From the NCBI RefSeq assembly GCF_002899825.2, contig NZ_PPED02000002.1, positions 875,631 to 939,630 of the forward strand: a stretch of DNA of 64,000 nt. Reading direction: 5' to 3'. Of this stretch, positions 15,755 through 25,033 are shown in pieces. Numbering within the stretch: position 1 is the stretch's first letter; each line of letters opens with the position of its first letter. The stretch is from Chryseobacterium phosphatilyticum. GTDB taxonomy: Bacteria; Bacteroidota; Bacteroidia; Flavobacteriales; Weeksellaceae. The notes under the pieces were generated by a model. The model was not told the origin of the DNA and ran no database searches. It saw only the letters and a program-made list of their open reading frames with translations. Both the position numbers and the translations under genes were made by a program.

Positions 15755-16856
15755 ATTGAAAACCTTCATTCTTTTCATTGTATGCAGTTTCTCATTAATC
15801 AGTTGTCAAAACAAAAAAATGGAAGAAAAATATAAATGGACCGGAACGTTATCTGCTCCTAATGAATACCCGATGCAGGCTTATTACGGAGAATTGATCG
15901 CCGATGATTATCAGTATCCTTTTTCTGATATCTGGGGAATTGCCGGCGGAGGCTGGGGAGAGCCCGGCAAATATGGCGGTGGAACTGATAACCTTGTAAA
16001 AGTTCCTCATACCTTAGAATTCACCTGGTATTCTTTGGCGGAAAACAAATTCTATGCAGGCCATTGGGAGCTGGATACCAAGAAAATTACCCAATTATTT
16101 AATGAAGGGTTCAGTAAGACTTATTTTGATTCCTTAAAAAAAGGAACCTACGATACTTTTATCATTGGCCTGGGACCAAAAGGCAAATTGATACTTTGGT
16201 TATATGGAGATGGACATCAGGTGGAAGTAGGGCATTTTCAGGGAAAAGAAATAAAAATTACGCAGGCAGAAGCTTATGATAAGTTTAAATATGTATTTGA
16301 ACCTAATTATAGAGAAGATATCCTCAATGACCCGGGAATTGTAAATCCTGCTATTACCCAAAAAATAAAAGAAGAAGGTTATCCAGATCCAACACTGTAT
16401 GAAACATTCAGAGAAAAACTGAACTGGAGTCCTAAACTTATTTTACCGGCCGGAAGTACTCTCGAAAAAAGAAATTTTTATATGGCCAACGGAGAGCGTG
16501 AAAGTACACTGCAAGATAATTCAGCCCCGAGTTTACCATATGCAAAAAGAGCGGTACCCTATTTATTCTATTTTCAATGGAAGAATAAAGATGGAAAAAA
16601 AGAGAGCTCACAGATTGTATTTACAGGTAATCCTGAATACATAAAACAGACCAGTAAAATTTCTAATGGTACATTCCTTCCATTAGATTTTGAGAAAACA
16701 GATATGTTTAAAACCTTTGAACAGCTTAATAAAGAAATCAATACTGACATTGTAATAGATGTTAGTAACGGCAGTGATCCGGAAGTATATATAGAACAAA
16801 ATAATAATAAGTTTCCTGTAAAGCAGATGGCTAAGTACGTCAAATCTGTTAGATAA
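15741..16856 (+). CDS. DUF2931-like lipoprotein
   Basis: A 371-residue lipoprotein with signal peptide ending in FSLISC (lipidated Cys about residue 22). After it comes a DUF2931-type region: PMQAYYGELIADDYQYPFSDIWGIAGGGWGEPGKYGGG (given here in parts in the protein), then VPHTLEFTWYSLAENKFYAGHWEL. The family is of unknown function but is frequent beside T6SS spike and effector genes. Between vgrG and a lipase-type effector, and placed in the periplasm, it is a plausible immunity protein; that role is inference. Confidence 0.75.
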   Translation: MGINKLKTFILFIVCSFSLISCQNKKMEEKYKWTGTLSAPNEYPMQAYYGELIADDYQYPFSDIWGIAGGGWGEPGKYGGGTDNLVKVPHTLEFTWYSLAENKFYAGHWELDTKKITQLFNEGFSKTYFDSLKKGTYDTFIIGLGPKGKLILWLYGDGHQVEVGHFQGKEIKITQAEAYDKFKYVFEPNYREDILNDPGIVNPAITQKIKEEGYPDPTLYETFREKLNWSPKLILPAGSTLEKRNFYMANGERESTLQDNSAPSLPYAKRAVPYLFYFQWKNKDGKKESSQIVFTGNPEYIKQTSKISNGTFLPLDFEKTDMFKTFEQLNKEINTDIVIDVSNGSDPEVYIEQNNNKFPVKQMAKYVKSVR

Positions 16857-16871
16857 CATAAATAAAAGCTT

Positions 16872-18335
16872 ATGTCAAATGTGATTTTTGGGAATTATAG
16901 TCCTGAAGAAAAAACGGAGGAATCAATTGATGCTATTTTTGGACTTTTCTTCGATGGTACTTTAAATAATAAAATAAATACTAAGGAGAGAGAAAATAAC
17001 ACTGAAATTTATAAGAAGAATGGCATTAAAACATGGAAACAAAGACAGATCAGTGAAAAGAAGGATACCAGTTATGATAATGGTTGGAGTAATATAGCAC
17101 GAATGTCTGAATGTTGTAAAGCTGATTACGCAATTTATATTGAGGGAATAGGAACTGAAAACTACCAATCTGATACTAATGGAGGTTTTGCTTTTGGAAG
17201 TGGAGATACGGGAGTTCGTGGAAAAGTAAGAAAGGGGTGTGAAGAGTTGACAAAAAATATAATTAAGAATCTAGGCAATAAGAATACTGTACGAACTCTG
17301 ATACTTGATGTCTTTGGATTCAGCAGAGGAGCCGCTGCCGCCCGAAACTTTGTTTATGAAATTAATAAAAGAAAATATGCGGCCAACAAGAAAACCTATA
17401 CCAAAAGAAAAGTAAGCGTTACCTTTTACAGTGATGATGACGGAAAAGAAGTACCTATCACCCAATTGCCTGCAAGAGGGCATTTGGGATTAAAGCTAAT
17501 GGAGGCTGGAATTACTGTAGATCGAATTGTGGTTCGTTTTTTGGGAATTTATGATACCGTATCATCATATCACCCCAATTTTTCTGCAAAACCTAACTTT
17601 AGTAATGATATAGAAGAGCTACATCTTGATGATATAACCTCAGCTAAGAAGATCGTACACTTTATCGCAACTGATGAACACAGGGAAAATTTTGACTTGA
17701 CCAATGTAGCTTACGATACAGATGCAAAAGGAAAAAAGCAGGTTCCTGTTTTTTATGGGGAAGAAAAAACATTTCCGGGAGTGCATTCAGACATTGGAGG
17801 AAGTTATTTATCCGAAACAGAATGGGTGAGAGAAATAGAAACGGACTGGACCGATAAAAGGGATCTTAAACCTCTTGAAGACAGACTGGTTGCTGAAGGA
17901 TGGTATAACAGAAATCAACTCTCCTACATTGGAGGGAATGCATACTTTGCATTAAAGGGAGTCAGAGAATTATTGCATACTTACAGCTATATTCCTCTCA
18001 CATTTATGACAGAAAAAGCAAATAATGAGAAATGTGAGCAGATATCCATGACGAAAGTAAAGAAGACTTATGATTTTTCTAAAGACACGCTTCTGGTTCG
18101 GGTTGAAAAAAAACTAAGGGAATATGTTTTTAAAAATGGAAGACCTTATGATTTCAAATGGGTGGCCGATCTAGATAAAAAATATAACAATAATAAAACC
18201 AGCCCTAACTATGTAAGAGAACTGGCAGAACAGAAAGATCTCAGAGATTTAAGAAATAAATACCTCCATTGGTCTGCTGACCGATATGCCATAGGAATGG
18301 ATCCCAGATCAGACAGAAAAAGGGTGGTACATTAA
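16872..18335 (+). CDS. DUF2235 alpha/beta hydrolase, probable T6SS lipase effector (Tle-like)
   Basis: A 487-residue protein without a signal peptide. FGLFFDGTLNNK near residue 25 and the nucleophile elbow GFSRGAAAAR (Ser151) are the DUF2235 hallmarks. GIYDTVSSY supplies a likely Asp228, and PGVHSDIGGSY the likely catalytic His305. DUF2235 is the domain of the Tle1-type phospholipase effectors that T6SSs deliver to attack membranes of rivals. Position directly after a lipoprotein gene and before LysM and PAAR-like genes fits an effector. The lipid substrate cannot be told from sequence. Confidence 0.85.
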   Translation: MSNVIFGNYSPEEKTEESIDAIFGLFFDGTLNNKINTKERENNTEIYKKNGIKTWKQRQISEKKDTSYDNGWSNIARMSECCKADYAIYIEGIGTENYQSDTNGGFAFGSGDTGVRGKVRKGCEELTKNIIKNLGNKNTVRTLILDVFGFSRGAAAARNFVYEINKRKYAANKKTYTKRKVSVTFYSDDDGKEVPITQLPARGHLGLKLMEAGITVDRIVVRFLGIYDTVSSYHPNFSAKPNFSNDIEELHLDDITSAKKIVHFIATDEHRENFDLTNVAYDTDAKGKKQVPVFYGEEKTFPGVHSDIGGSYLSETEWVREIETDWTDKRDLKPLEDRLVAEGWYNRNQLSYIGGNAYFALKGVRELLHTYSYIPLTFMTEKANNEKCEQISMTKVKKTYDFSKDTLLVRVEKKLREYVFKNGRPYDFKWVADLDKKYNNNKTSPNYVRELAEQKDLRDLRNKYLHWSADRYAIGMDPRSDRKRVVH

Positions 18336-18369
18336 AAATATAATCAATGTGTTGTGAAGCAGGATAATT

Positions 18370-19413
18370 ATGCAGAAATTCAATATACATACCGTTAAGA
18401 AAAATGATACCCTAAAAAGCATTGCTACCCTTTATGGAATAGATAAAGATGCTTTGAAGTTATTTCACAATAATCTTTGCAGTGTAAGGGATATGGTGCT
18501 GATTGAGCTGACCGGACAAAAGGAGATTTTCATCCCGAGAGCTGCGGTGGCTGATCAGAATAAAAAAGTACCGTTGGGGCGGACTAACAGTCTGATCTTT
18601 AATCCTGCCAAAATATATAGAAAATACGGAGCGGTAATCAATATCGAAAACGGAGACCACCACAACGAACTGAAATATGAAGCATCCGTGCGTTGGATCC
18701 GGAGTGAAAATGGACTTCATTATTTTGAAATAGACAGAATTTCCAAACTGTACCTGAATGAAGAGGAAGTGAATGAAATTGCAGATATGCTGGCCTATCA
18801 GACCTCAAAAGTTTTATATCCTTTGCTGATCAGTACCGATGAACAGGGGAAATTTAAAACCGTAGAAAATCTTTCAGTGTTTAAGGAGAGGTGGCCTGGA
18901 GTAAAAGAAGAAATATATAAGGAATTCGAAGGTGAAACTGTAGATCGCTATTGCAGACAGATCGAAAAAGTACTGGAAGCTCCCGAAACGCTTAATCTTT
19001 ATCTTAAAAATGATTATTTCATCAGAACATTATTCTATGGGATTTATCAAAAATTTGGAGAGAATTTTAACACAGAAGAAATTGAAAGCTTTCCGATCAC
19101 AGATAATCCGATAGAACCAAAATATAAAATAAAACTGGAGCTTGACCCTCTCAAAGATGATCATGATCTGATCCGGATAGACGGAACCGGAAAATTGCAT
19201 GAAGAAAGATCAGTATCTGATTTTATGAACGGTGCACCTTTCTCAATGATTATTGACGATGATGATCCGGTAATAAACCATGATGGTGAGTTCAGAATGC
19301 GATACTACCTTGATGAAAAAACAATCTTCCCCGCATCTATGTATCTGGAAAGCAGTATCAGATTAAGAGAAGAAAAGAAGATATCTGTTTCTATTGCGAC
19401 AATATCTGAATAA
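18370..19413 (+). CDS. LysM-domain protein of the T6SS cargo operon
   Basis: A 347-residue protein with an N-terminal LysM module (residues about 4-52: HTVKKNDTLKSIATLYGI ... KEIFIP) and no signal peptide. The rest (WIRSENGLHYFEIDRISKLYLN and further) is not recognised. LysM binds peptidoglycan or chitin-like glycans. In T6SS loci LysM proteins without export signals can act as spike adaptors or cargo. It lies between the DUF2235 gene (34 bases) and the PAAR-like gene. Confidence 0.75.
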   Translation: MQKFNIHTVKKNDTLKSIATLYGIDKDALKLFHNNLCSVRDMVLIELTGQKEIFIPRAAVADQNKKVPLGRTNSLIFNPAKIYRKYGAVINIENGDHHNELKYEASVRWIRSENGLHYFEIDRISKLYLNEEEVNEIADMLAYQTSKVLYPLLISTDEQGKFKTVENLSVFKERWPGVKEEIYKEFEGETVDRYCRQIEKVLEAPETLNLYLKNDYFIRTLFYGIYQKFGENFNTEEIESFPITDNPIEPKYKIKLELDPLKDDHDLIRIDGTGKLHEERSVSDFMNGAPFSMIIDDDDPVINHDGEFRMRYYLDEKTIFPASMYLESSIRLREEKKISVSIATISE

Positions 19414-19425
19414 AAAACAAACCAA

Positions 19426-19512
19426 ATGAAAATTAAATTAAGAGATAAACTTTCAGTATTGGCTTCAAACTTATGTTTTAGCCTGTACCCCATAAAAAAA
19501 ACAGAATTCTAA
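19426..19512 (+). CDS. Possible 28-residue small protein
   Basis: An ATG at 19426 opens a frame of 28 codons (MKIKLRDKLSVLASNLCFSL...) ending 2 bases before the PAAR-like gene. It fills almost the whole gap between the LysM and PAAR-like genes. It may simply couple translation. No family recognised, and the frame is short enough to be chance. Confidence 0.3.
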   Translation: MKIKLRDKLSVLASNLCFSLYPIKKTEF

Positions 19513-19514
19513 CC

Positions 19515-20003
19515 ATGGCAGAAAAACATATTGTAGTACAGGGCGCGATTTGCAAATGCCAGTTCGGACAAGCTCCGGATAAGCTCAAAGTACTAACCCA
19601 TCAGAAAGAATATGCCAATGATAAGGATGCCTCTAAAAAACTGATCGTTACAACGAAAGAAATAGGAGGTGCCACATTTGAAAAAAATACGTTCGGTAAC
19701 TGTACAAAAAACGGAGGGCCACCACCGCCTTGTAAAATTATGGTTACAGAATGGCAGAATTTTTATGATAAAGTACAGTTAAGTAACGGTGGATTTATCA
19801 TTGTTGAAGATAGCAAAGCAATTTGCGCGGTTGCAGGAAGCCCTTGTATTGAAATTATAGACCATGGGCAAAGAACGGAAGCCAGTCAGCAAAATTTCAA
19901 AAATGCCAATCCTGAGGTACAACAACAGATCAATCCTTTAGTAGATGCTGAAGAGATGCGTAAAGAAGAGAAAAATGATGAAGACTCATCAGATGATTTT
20001 TAA
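19515..20003 (+). CDS. DUF4280 PAAR-like spike tip protein
   Basis: A 162-residue protein. MAEKHIVVQGAICKCQFG is the standard start of DUF4280, a PAAR-like family, and regularly placed Cys and His residues (ICKCQFG, FGNCTKNG, PPCKIM, SPCIEIIDHGQ) can bind the metal at the needle apex. PAAR-like proteins sharpen the VgrG spike and attach effectors. The C-terminal 40 residues are acidic (EEMRKEEKNDEDSSDDF) and may bind the protein encoded next. It is 11 bases before the OmpA-domain gene. Confidence 0.85.
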   Translation: MAEKHIVVQGAICKCQFGQAPDKLKVLTHQKEYANDKDASKKLIVTTKEIGGATFEKNTFGNCTKNGGPPPPCKIMVTEWQNFYDKVQLSNGGFIIVEDSKAICAVAGSPCIEIIDHGQRTEASQQNFKNANPEVQQQINPLVDAEEMRKEEKNDEDSSDDF

Positions 20004-20014
20004 ACAATGATTGT

Positions 20015-22807
20015 ATGGCCAATAAAGGAATAAAGAAAATAGATATTGCTCCGAGAGCTGACAATGCAAAAGTGGTAGCCACTAATGGGGATGTTATTGG
20101 AGTAGAACCTGGAAAACCCATCCGTTTTACCGTTTCAGAATGGTATCCCGGAACTCCTGATGCAGACAAGAAAAAAGAAGTCGTTTGGATCAGACAAAAA
20201 TCTTCAAGAAAAACAATCATAGAGCAGCTGAGAAGGCCGGCAGGCTATGTTTTTGAATATAAATTTACCAAAAAAGAATGTGGAATTCTTAGCTATTATG
20301 TAGAGGCAAGTTTAGGGGGAAAGCCTGATACCGTCAACAAAGTAGGAAAATATATTTTCGGATTCTGCCCACCAAGAATTGTAGATTCCAAATGGAGTAC
20401 AACAGAAGGCGGAAAAGACGTACGAAAAGAGTACTATTTCAGTTATGGACATATTATTTATCTTTATCTGGGAACAGAAGGCCTGAATGGTAGAAAAGAT
20501 CTGAAAATAGAAATATACAGAAGAATAAGACATGGAGGAGGATCAAATGATGATCTTCTGTTGAGAACATTAAATGACGTGGAAGTAAATGACGGGGAAA
20601 TTAATGTTAAAATCCAGAATACTTCCCAATGGAAAAGTGCAATCAAAGACATTAAAGATGTTGAAGAACTATATGTAAAAGTAAAAGATTCCAAAGGGAA
20701 ATACATTGTAGACGATAACAATGATGATATTCACGCCCGGTTTTTAAGAATCAAAAATCAATTGGTAGCTCAGGCTCCGAAACAGCCTCAGAATGTAGTT
20801 CCAACCAAAGTATACATGCCCGACAAAAATCTCGAAAGATATGAACCATGTAAATTTGAAATGATCAAAATTACCGATGTCACTTTTGATAAAGATGGAG
20901 AGGTTAAAAAGCCCATTACTGTTTTTGATAACGGAAAAGGAGTGAAAAATACGGCGGCAAAGGAAACCATCCATGCTACCATTTTTTATGAATTCAATTC
21001 TGCAATTATTGAAGGGGACGGAGAAACAAAATTGAATAATATCCTTCGTTTTTTACTGGAACATCAGCATTCTACCATTACAGTAGACGGGTACGCCTGT
21101 GTCATTGGTAAAATGGAGTATAATAAAACTCTTTCCCAGAAAAGGTCGGATATTGTAAAGAAGTTTTTTACGGATGGAGGATTGGATCCTAAAAGAATTA
21201 AATCTCTGGGGAAAGGAGAAGTAAACCCTACCGATGATAAAAAAGGAGCTGATAATATCAAATACAAAGACGAAAAAGATTATAAAAATAACCGTAGGGT
21301 AGATATTTATTTTGATTATTTCCCTCACGATGCCAATACCATCATTTACCATACCATTGGTCCCACTGCTACGACCAAAAGAAATGTTACCATTGAAGTA
21401 ACGGATTTTGACACCAAGGCATGTTTCAGAAATAAAGCACTTCATGCTAAGGAAATAAGACTGGTAGATATAGGGCAGGTAATTGATGCAGGAGATAAAG
21501 AAAGAAAATTTGCCCCTCCGTCTTTTAATTATCAGGTATATTCAGATTTGTCGAGATTTAATGCACTACCTTTACAGTATATCTGGCCGGAGTGGACCAC
21601 CCCAAACAAAATCCATCTCCATGCTCATAGTTGCAGATTTTACAGCAATACAGGAAAAACAACAGTTTTAATGAATGTTTTTCCCGATATCAAATGGGAT
21701 TTTCACTTTTTTCTGAATTTAAGCAATGAGCTGAGTGTTAAATGGCAGAATCTGTCTCCCAAGAAACACCAGGAAATGCAGAGCAAAGCAGGTAAAATCG
21801 GAAATGAAAAAAGAAATAAGGAAACAGCTGTAGACTTTGGAGTAACCATGGAAGCCAATTGGGACAGGGTAGCCAGTGATAAATATAATGGCCATTTTGA
21901 TGCTACTTTTAAGTTCGAAGATAAAATAAAATGGTTCTACAAGGTATTCAGCTCATTGAAAGAATTTTCAAAAGGAGTTACAGACCAAACCAAAGGGAAG
22001 ATCAGAAAGAAGAGTTTTAGCAGTAAACTTCCACTAACCATTGAAATGAAACCTCCTAATTTTTGCTTTGGAGGAGAATGGCAATTGGAAAGAGGGCAGA
22101 AAAATAAAAAACCGCTACCAACGATTGGAACAGCTATGGAACTGTATTTTAAAGCAGATCCTCTGATTGGTATAGACCTTACGATTGATCTGCTTGATAT
22201 GCTCATACAGGCAGGAGTAGGAGTAGTGAGTGGTGGTACAGCCAATCTTGCAGCGAAACAAGTGCTGAATGAAGTAAGGGCATGGCTGGCAGATGACGAC
22301 CATCCGATCACTTTAAATATGTACATGGATTTAAAAGTTTTCGGAACTATTTCCGGACAAACCAAGCTGAATTTTAATACCAATTCTGATGCAGGCGGAG
22401 GAGATGGGAAGTTAACAACCAAGATTGGTCTCGAATTGGATGCAGGTATTGAAGTAAAGGCGAAATTTGTAGTCATCATTGCAGAGGCTTACGCGGAAGG
22501 AAAATTAAAAGCAACCGGAAAGGCTACTGCTACTTTTGGCCAGAATTTAGTCTATGATCAGAAAAGCAGTACACAAAAAACATTATATTACAGACCGGAA
22601 GTGAAATTTGACGGGCTGATAGCAACGGTGGTAGTAAAAGCCAGTGTTGGATTGTATATCAAAAAAGGATTTTTAGAAACTGACCGCAAAATGGAATTGG
22701 TTGATTTTGATAAAACCTACGAGATAATTCCTGAATTTGATGTGATTAAAAAATTAGAAAAACTGACAGGAATATCCGCACAAATACCATTCATTCAAGA
22801 AGGATAA
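20015..22807 (+). CDS. Large T6SS-associated protein with an OmpA-type peptidoglycan-binding domain
   Basis: A 930-residue protein without a signal peptide. Residues 1-310 look like beta-sandwich repeats (FTVSEWYPGTPDADKKKEVVW, ILSYYVEASLGG). About 318-432 is an OmpA C-terminal domain (ATIFYEFNSAIIEGD, ITVDGYACVIGKMEYNKTLS, KRSDIVKKFF, NRRVDIYF). The remainder includes a Gly/Ala-rich segment (LIQAGVGVVSGGTANLAAK, about residue 730) and long amphipathic strands. OmpA domains bind peptidoglycan in the periplasm, yet this protein has no export signal, so T6SS delivery into a target is the likely route. The C-terminal 400 residues are the candidate toxin region. No known toxin motif was seen. Confidence 0.78.
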   Translation: MANKGIKKIDIAPRADNAKVVATNGDVIGVEPGKPIRFTVSEWYPGTPDADKKKEVVWIRQKSSRKTIIEQLRRPAGYVFEYKFTKKECGILSYYVEASLGGKPDTVNKVGKYIFGFCPPRIVDSKWSTTEGGKDVRKEYYFSYGHIIYLYLGTEGLNGRKDLKIEIYRRIRHGGGSNDDLLLRTLNDVEVNDGEINVKIQNTSQWKSAIKDIKDVEELYVKVKDSKGKYIVDDNNDDIHARFLRIKNQLVAQAPKQPQNVVPTKVYMPDKNLERYEPCKFEMIKITDVTFDKDGEVKKPITVFDNGKGVKNTAAKETIHATIFYEFNSAIIEGDGETKLNNILRFLLEHQHSTITVDGYACVIGKMEYNKTLSQKRSDIVKKFFTDGGLDPKRIKSLGKGEVNPTDDKKGADNIKYKDEKDYKNNRRVDIYFDYFPHDANTIIYHTIGPTATTKRNVTIEVTDFDTKACFRNKALHAKEIRLVDIGQVIDAGDKERKFAPPSFNYQVYSDLSRFNALPLQYIWPEWTTPNKIHLHAHSCRFYSNTGKTTVLMNVFPDIKWDFHFFLNLSNELSVKWQNLSPKKHQEMQSKAGKIGNEKRNKETAVDFGVTMEANWDRVASDKYNGHFDATFKFEDKIKWFYKVFSSLKEFSKGVTDQTKGKIRKKSFSSKLPLTIEMKPPNFCFGGEWQLERGQKNKKPLPTIGTAMELYFKADPLIGIDLTIDLLDMLIQAGVGVVSGGTANLAAKQVLNEVRAWLADDDHPITLNMYMDLKVFGTISGQTKLNFNTNSDAGGGDGKLTTKIGLELDAGIEVKAKFVVIIAEAYAEGKLKATGKATATFGQNLVYDQKSSTQKTLYYRPEVKFDGLIATVVVKASVGLYIKKGFLETDRKMELVDFDKTYEIIPEFDVIKKLEKLTGISAQIPFIQEG

Positions 22808-22808
22808 T

Positions 22809-23414
22809 ATGAAAAATATAATACTGATAAGTACATTACTATTGTTTAATTGTTGCAACTCCCAGTCCAGAATAGAGTTGTCTGATCTGAAAATGGAGGT
22901 AACGAATGAGTTGATGATTAAAAATACAACAAAACAAACTGATCTTGAACAGACGACAGGGTATCCTTATTACAATACGTATAAGGTAGATCAGTACAAA
23001 TATGGAGAGGTCCAGTTTGTATTAGATTATCCCAAGGAAAAAAAGTTTCTCAAAAGTGAGATCGGATTTCTTGTTAATAATCAGAATGATAATCTACTTC
23101 AGGGATATTTTATTGTGACCAAAAATTTCAAAGAAAGTGAAGCTCTGATGACTGTGCTTAAGAAAAAATATGGTGAACCTAAAGTAATCTCAGAAGCGGA
23201 TAATGCATGGCCTTATTCCGGATATTACTGGAAGGCTACTAAGGACGGTTTTGACATTTTATTAGAACAAATTAAAAGTAAAGTCACTATCGGTCAGAAG
23301 GAAACAAAAGGCGTTGAAACCAATTTGTATTTTGTGAAAACAGGAATGCATTATGGAAATATGGAAGATCGCGAAACAGTGTTACAAAGTTTTATAACCA
23401 CTCATGAAAAATAA
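22809..23414 (+). CDS. Putative lipoprotein, possible immunity protein
   Basis: A 201-residue protein with a lipoprotein-like signal (MKNIILISTLLLFNCCNSQ; Cys15 or Cys16). It begins one base after the stop of the large OmpA-domain gene, the usual place of an immunity gene. The mature part is mixed alpha/beta (KYGEVQFVLDYPKEKKFL, KKYGEPKVISEADNAWPYSGYYW). No family was recognised. Its stop overlaps the next gene by 11 bases. Confidence 0.7.
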   Translation: MKNIILISTLLLFNCCNSQSRIELSDLKMEVTNELMIKNTTKQTDLEQTTGYPYYNTYKVDQYKYGEVQFVLDYPKEKKFLKSEIGFLVNNQNDNLLQGYFIVTKNFKESEALMTVLKKKYGEPKVISEADNAWPYSGYYWKATKDGFDILLEQIKSKVTIGQKETKGVETNLYFVKTGMHYGNMEDRETVLQSFITTHEK

Positions 23415-24135
23415 TGCTATGAAAAATTTGAAATATGTAATCATATCAACCATGTGCTTAGGACTCTCATCATGTGGTCAGCAAGGAAAAAACGGAGCCC
23501 CGCAGGCTGAGGTCAGAAATGATACGCAAACAGGCCCCTTTAACCTGGCATCTCTTACCATGGGGCAGAATATTAATGATATCTTAAAATCCGGAGGATT
23601 AACGACCAAAGATACCGTTCAGACCGATGAAATTACTTTAATCGGAAATGAGAGACTGGCATTTTCCACAGAAAAAATACTGCATTTTAACGGAATAAGT
23701 TTAGATGGAAAGAACAGTAAAAACACCAATAAAGTACTTTTGCATTTCGGTAAAGTAGATCATGAAATAGGTCCGCTTGCCAATGAAAAAGATGATGAGC
23801 TTGGAATGTATCAGCTCGATATTTATACAGAGAATGAAAAGAAAGCTCTTTTTGAGAATTTAAACCAAACCCTTCAGAAACCTATATTTGAAACACAACA
23901 TGAAAGTTTTGAATCTGAAGTAAAAGACAATGAAATCATTCAGACGCCCAATAAACTGAAACAGGAAATAGCCATCTGGAAAAACAATGATGTCGTCTAT
24001 TACTACTGTGAAACCCAGATAGACAATAAACCGGATGAATATCGCTGCAACCTGTTTGTTTTTAAAAGTAAAGAATGGAAAGATCTGCTGAAAGGATCTG
24101 GATATCCGGATCTGGATAAAATTTCTTTAAGCTAA
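23404..24135 (+). CDS. Putative lipoprotein
   Basis: A 243-residue protein with signal MKNNAMKNLKYVIISTMCLGLSSC and a clear lipobox (GLSSC). Translation may start at 23404 or at the second Met (23419), which leaves a more typical signal. The body has LASLTMGQNINDILKSGG and many acidic residues; no family recognised. It overlaps the preceding lipoprotein gene by 11 bases, so both probably belong to the cargo protein upstream. Confidence 0.7.
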   Translation: MKNNAMKNLKYVIISTMCLGLSSCGQQGKNGAPQAEVRNDTQTGPFNLASLTMGQNINDILKSGGLTTKDTVQTDEITLIGNERLAFSTEKILHFNGISLDGKNSKNTNKVLLHFGKVDHEIGPLANEKDDELGMYQLDIYTENEKKALFENLNQTLQKPIFETQHESFESEVKDNEIIQTPNKLKQEIAIWKNNDVVYYYCETQIDNKPDEYRCNLFVFKSKEWKDLLKGSGYPDLDKISLS

Positions 24136-24188
24136 ACTAAACTTAAAAAGACTCTTTTACATTAAGAAAAACACCTTATAAAACCGCT

Positions 24189-24959
24189 ATGCAGCAACCT
24201 TATTACGTCATCGACTTCAGTGCTTCCGCATGTATGCTGGAGATCCGTGTGAATGATTATCCTGTGATTCATATGAATATTATCCATCAGGTTTCCACGA
24301 TGATTCCCATCAACTATACTATCCTTGAAAGTGGAGAACAAACGGTAACAGCTTCAATCCTTCCCATAGCCGGGAAAACCGAATTGGATAAAGAAGCCGA
24401 ATTAAAGTTTAATGTAAAATTGTTTGATGTAACCAATAACTTCGTTTTTGACAGTCAGTTTGGCGAGTATCAATCAAAACCGGTGGAAGATCAGAAACTA
24501 CCGGTTATCAGACATAATGCAACCTTTAAAGCAGAAGTTCCTTACATGCTAAATGCATGGCAGAAAGGAAGAAATCTTAAAGATGTTAAAGATATCAGAG
24601 AAAAGCTTGAGCTGGCTTACAATAAAATTATCAGACAGATTCAGAGCGGGAGATATGAAGACTATAAAAAGATGATTGCAGCCAGAGAAGAAAATATGGC
24701 AAAATCAATGTATCTTTCAACCGGAGAATCAGAAGGAAGATTTAAAGAACTCCTGCAGGAATTCAATGCCGGAATGCAGGTGCAGCCTTTGCCTCAGGAT
24801 GTCGTGATGATATACTATGCCCATGATAAAGCAGCGGTTCTGAGACGATTAAACGGAGATTCCGCATTATATCTGGTGGATCCTAAAACCAGAGAAGAAC
24901 TGATGCTGGATATTTCATTTTATATTCCGGAAGGAAAAGAACAATTTGAAGTTATTTAA
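24189..24959 (+). CDS. Hypothetical protein of the T6SS cargo operon
   Basis: A 256-residue protein without a signal peptide. The first 115 residues form beta strands (YYVIDFSASACMLEIRVNDY, YTILESGEQTVTASILPIAG), as in an Ig-like or carbohydrate-binding sandwich. About 130-200 is helical (LKDVKDIREKLELAYNKIIRQ), and the end is again beta (VVMIYYAHDKAAVLRRLNGD). No family was recognised. Position suggests an adaptor or accessory factor for the spike cargo. Its stop codon overlaps an ATG (TAATG) that opens a tiny coupled frame. Confidence 0.7.
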   Translation: MQQPYYVIDFSASACMLEIRVNDYPVIHMNIIHQVSTMIPINYTILESGEQTVTASILPIAGKTELDKEAELKFNVKLFDVTNNFVFDSQFGEYQSKPVEDQKLPVIRHNATFKAEVPYMLNAWQKGRNLKDVKDIREKLELAYNKIIRQIQSGRYEDYKKMIAAREENMAKSMYLSTGESEGRFKELLQEFNAGMQVQPLPQDVVMIYYAHDKAAVLRRLNGDSALYLVDPKTREELMLDISFYIPEGKEQFEVI

Positions 24960-25033
24960 TGAGTAAAATAAAATGTAATTTGAGACATCTGGATAAACAA
25001 AACATAAGATTAATAACCAGGATTAATCAATGA
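24959..25033 (+). CDS. Possible 24-residue coupled frame
   Basis: A 24-codon frame (MSKIKCNLRHLDKQN...) whose ATG overlaps the previous stop (TAATG) and whose TGA overlaps the next ATG (ATGA at 25030). Double overlap suggests translational coupling between the hypothetical gene and the GIDE-like gene. It may have no product function. Confidence 0.3.
   Translation: MSKIKCNLRHLDKQNIRLITRINQ

Noticed and set aside
21937..22479. A 180-codon minus-strand frame inside the OmpA-domain gene
   Set aside because: Antisense to a long continuous gene in a same-strand operon; composition (Ser, Pro rich) is that of a complement reading.
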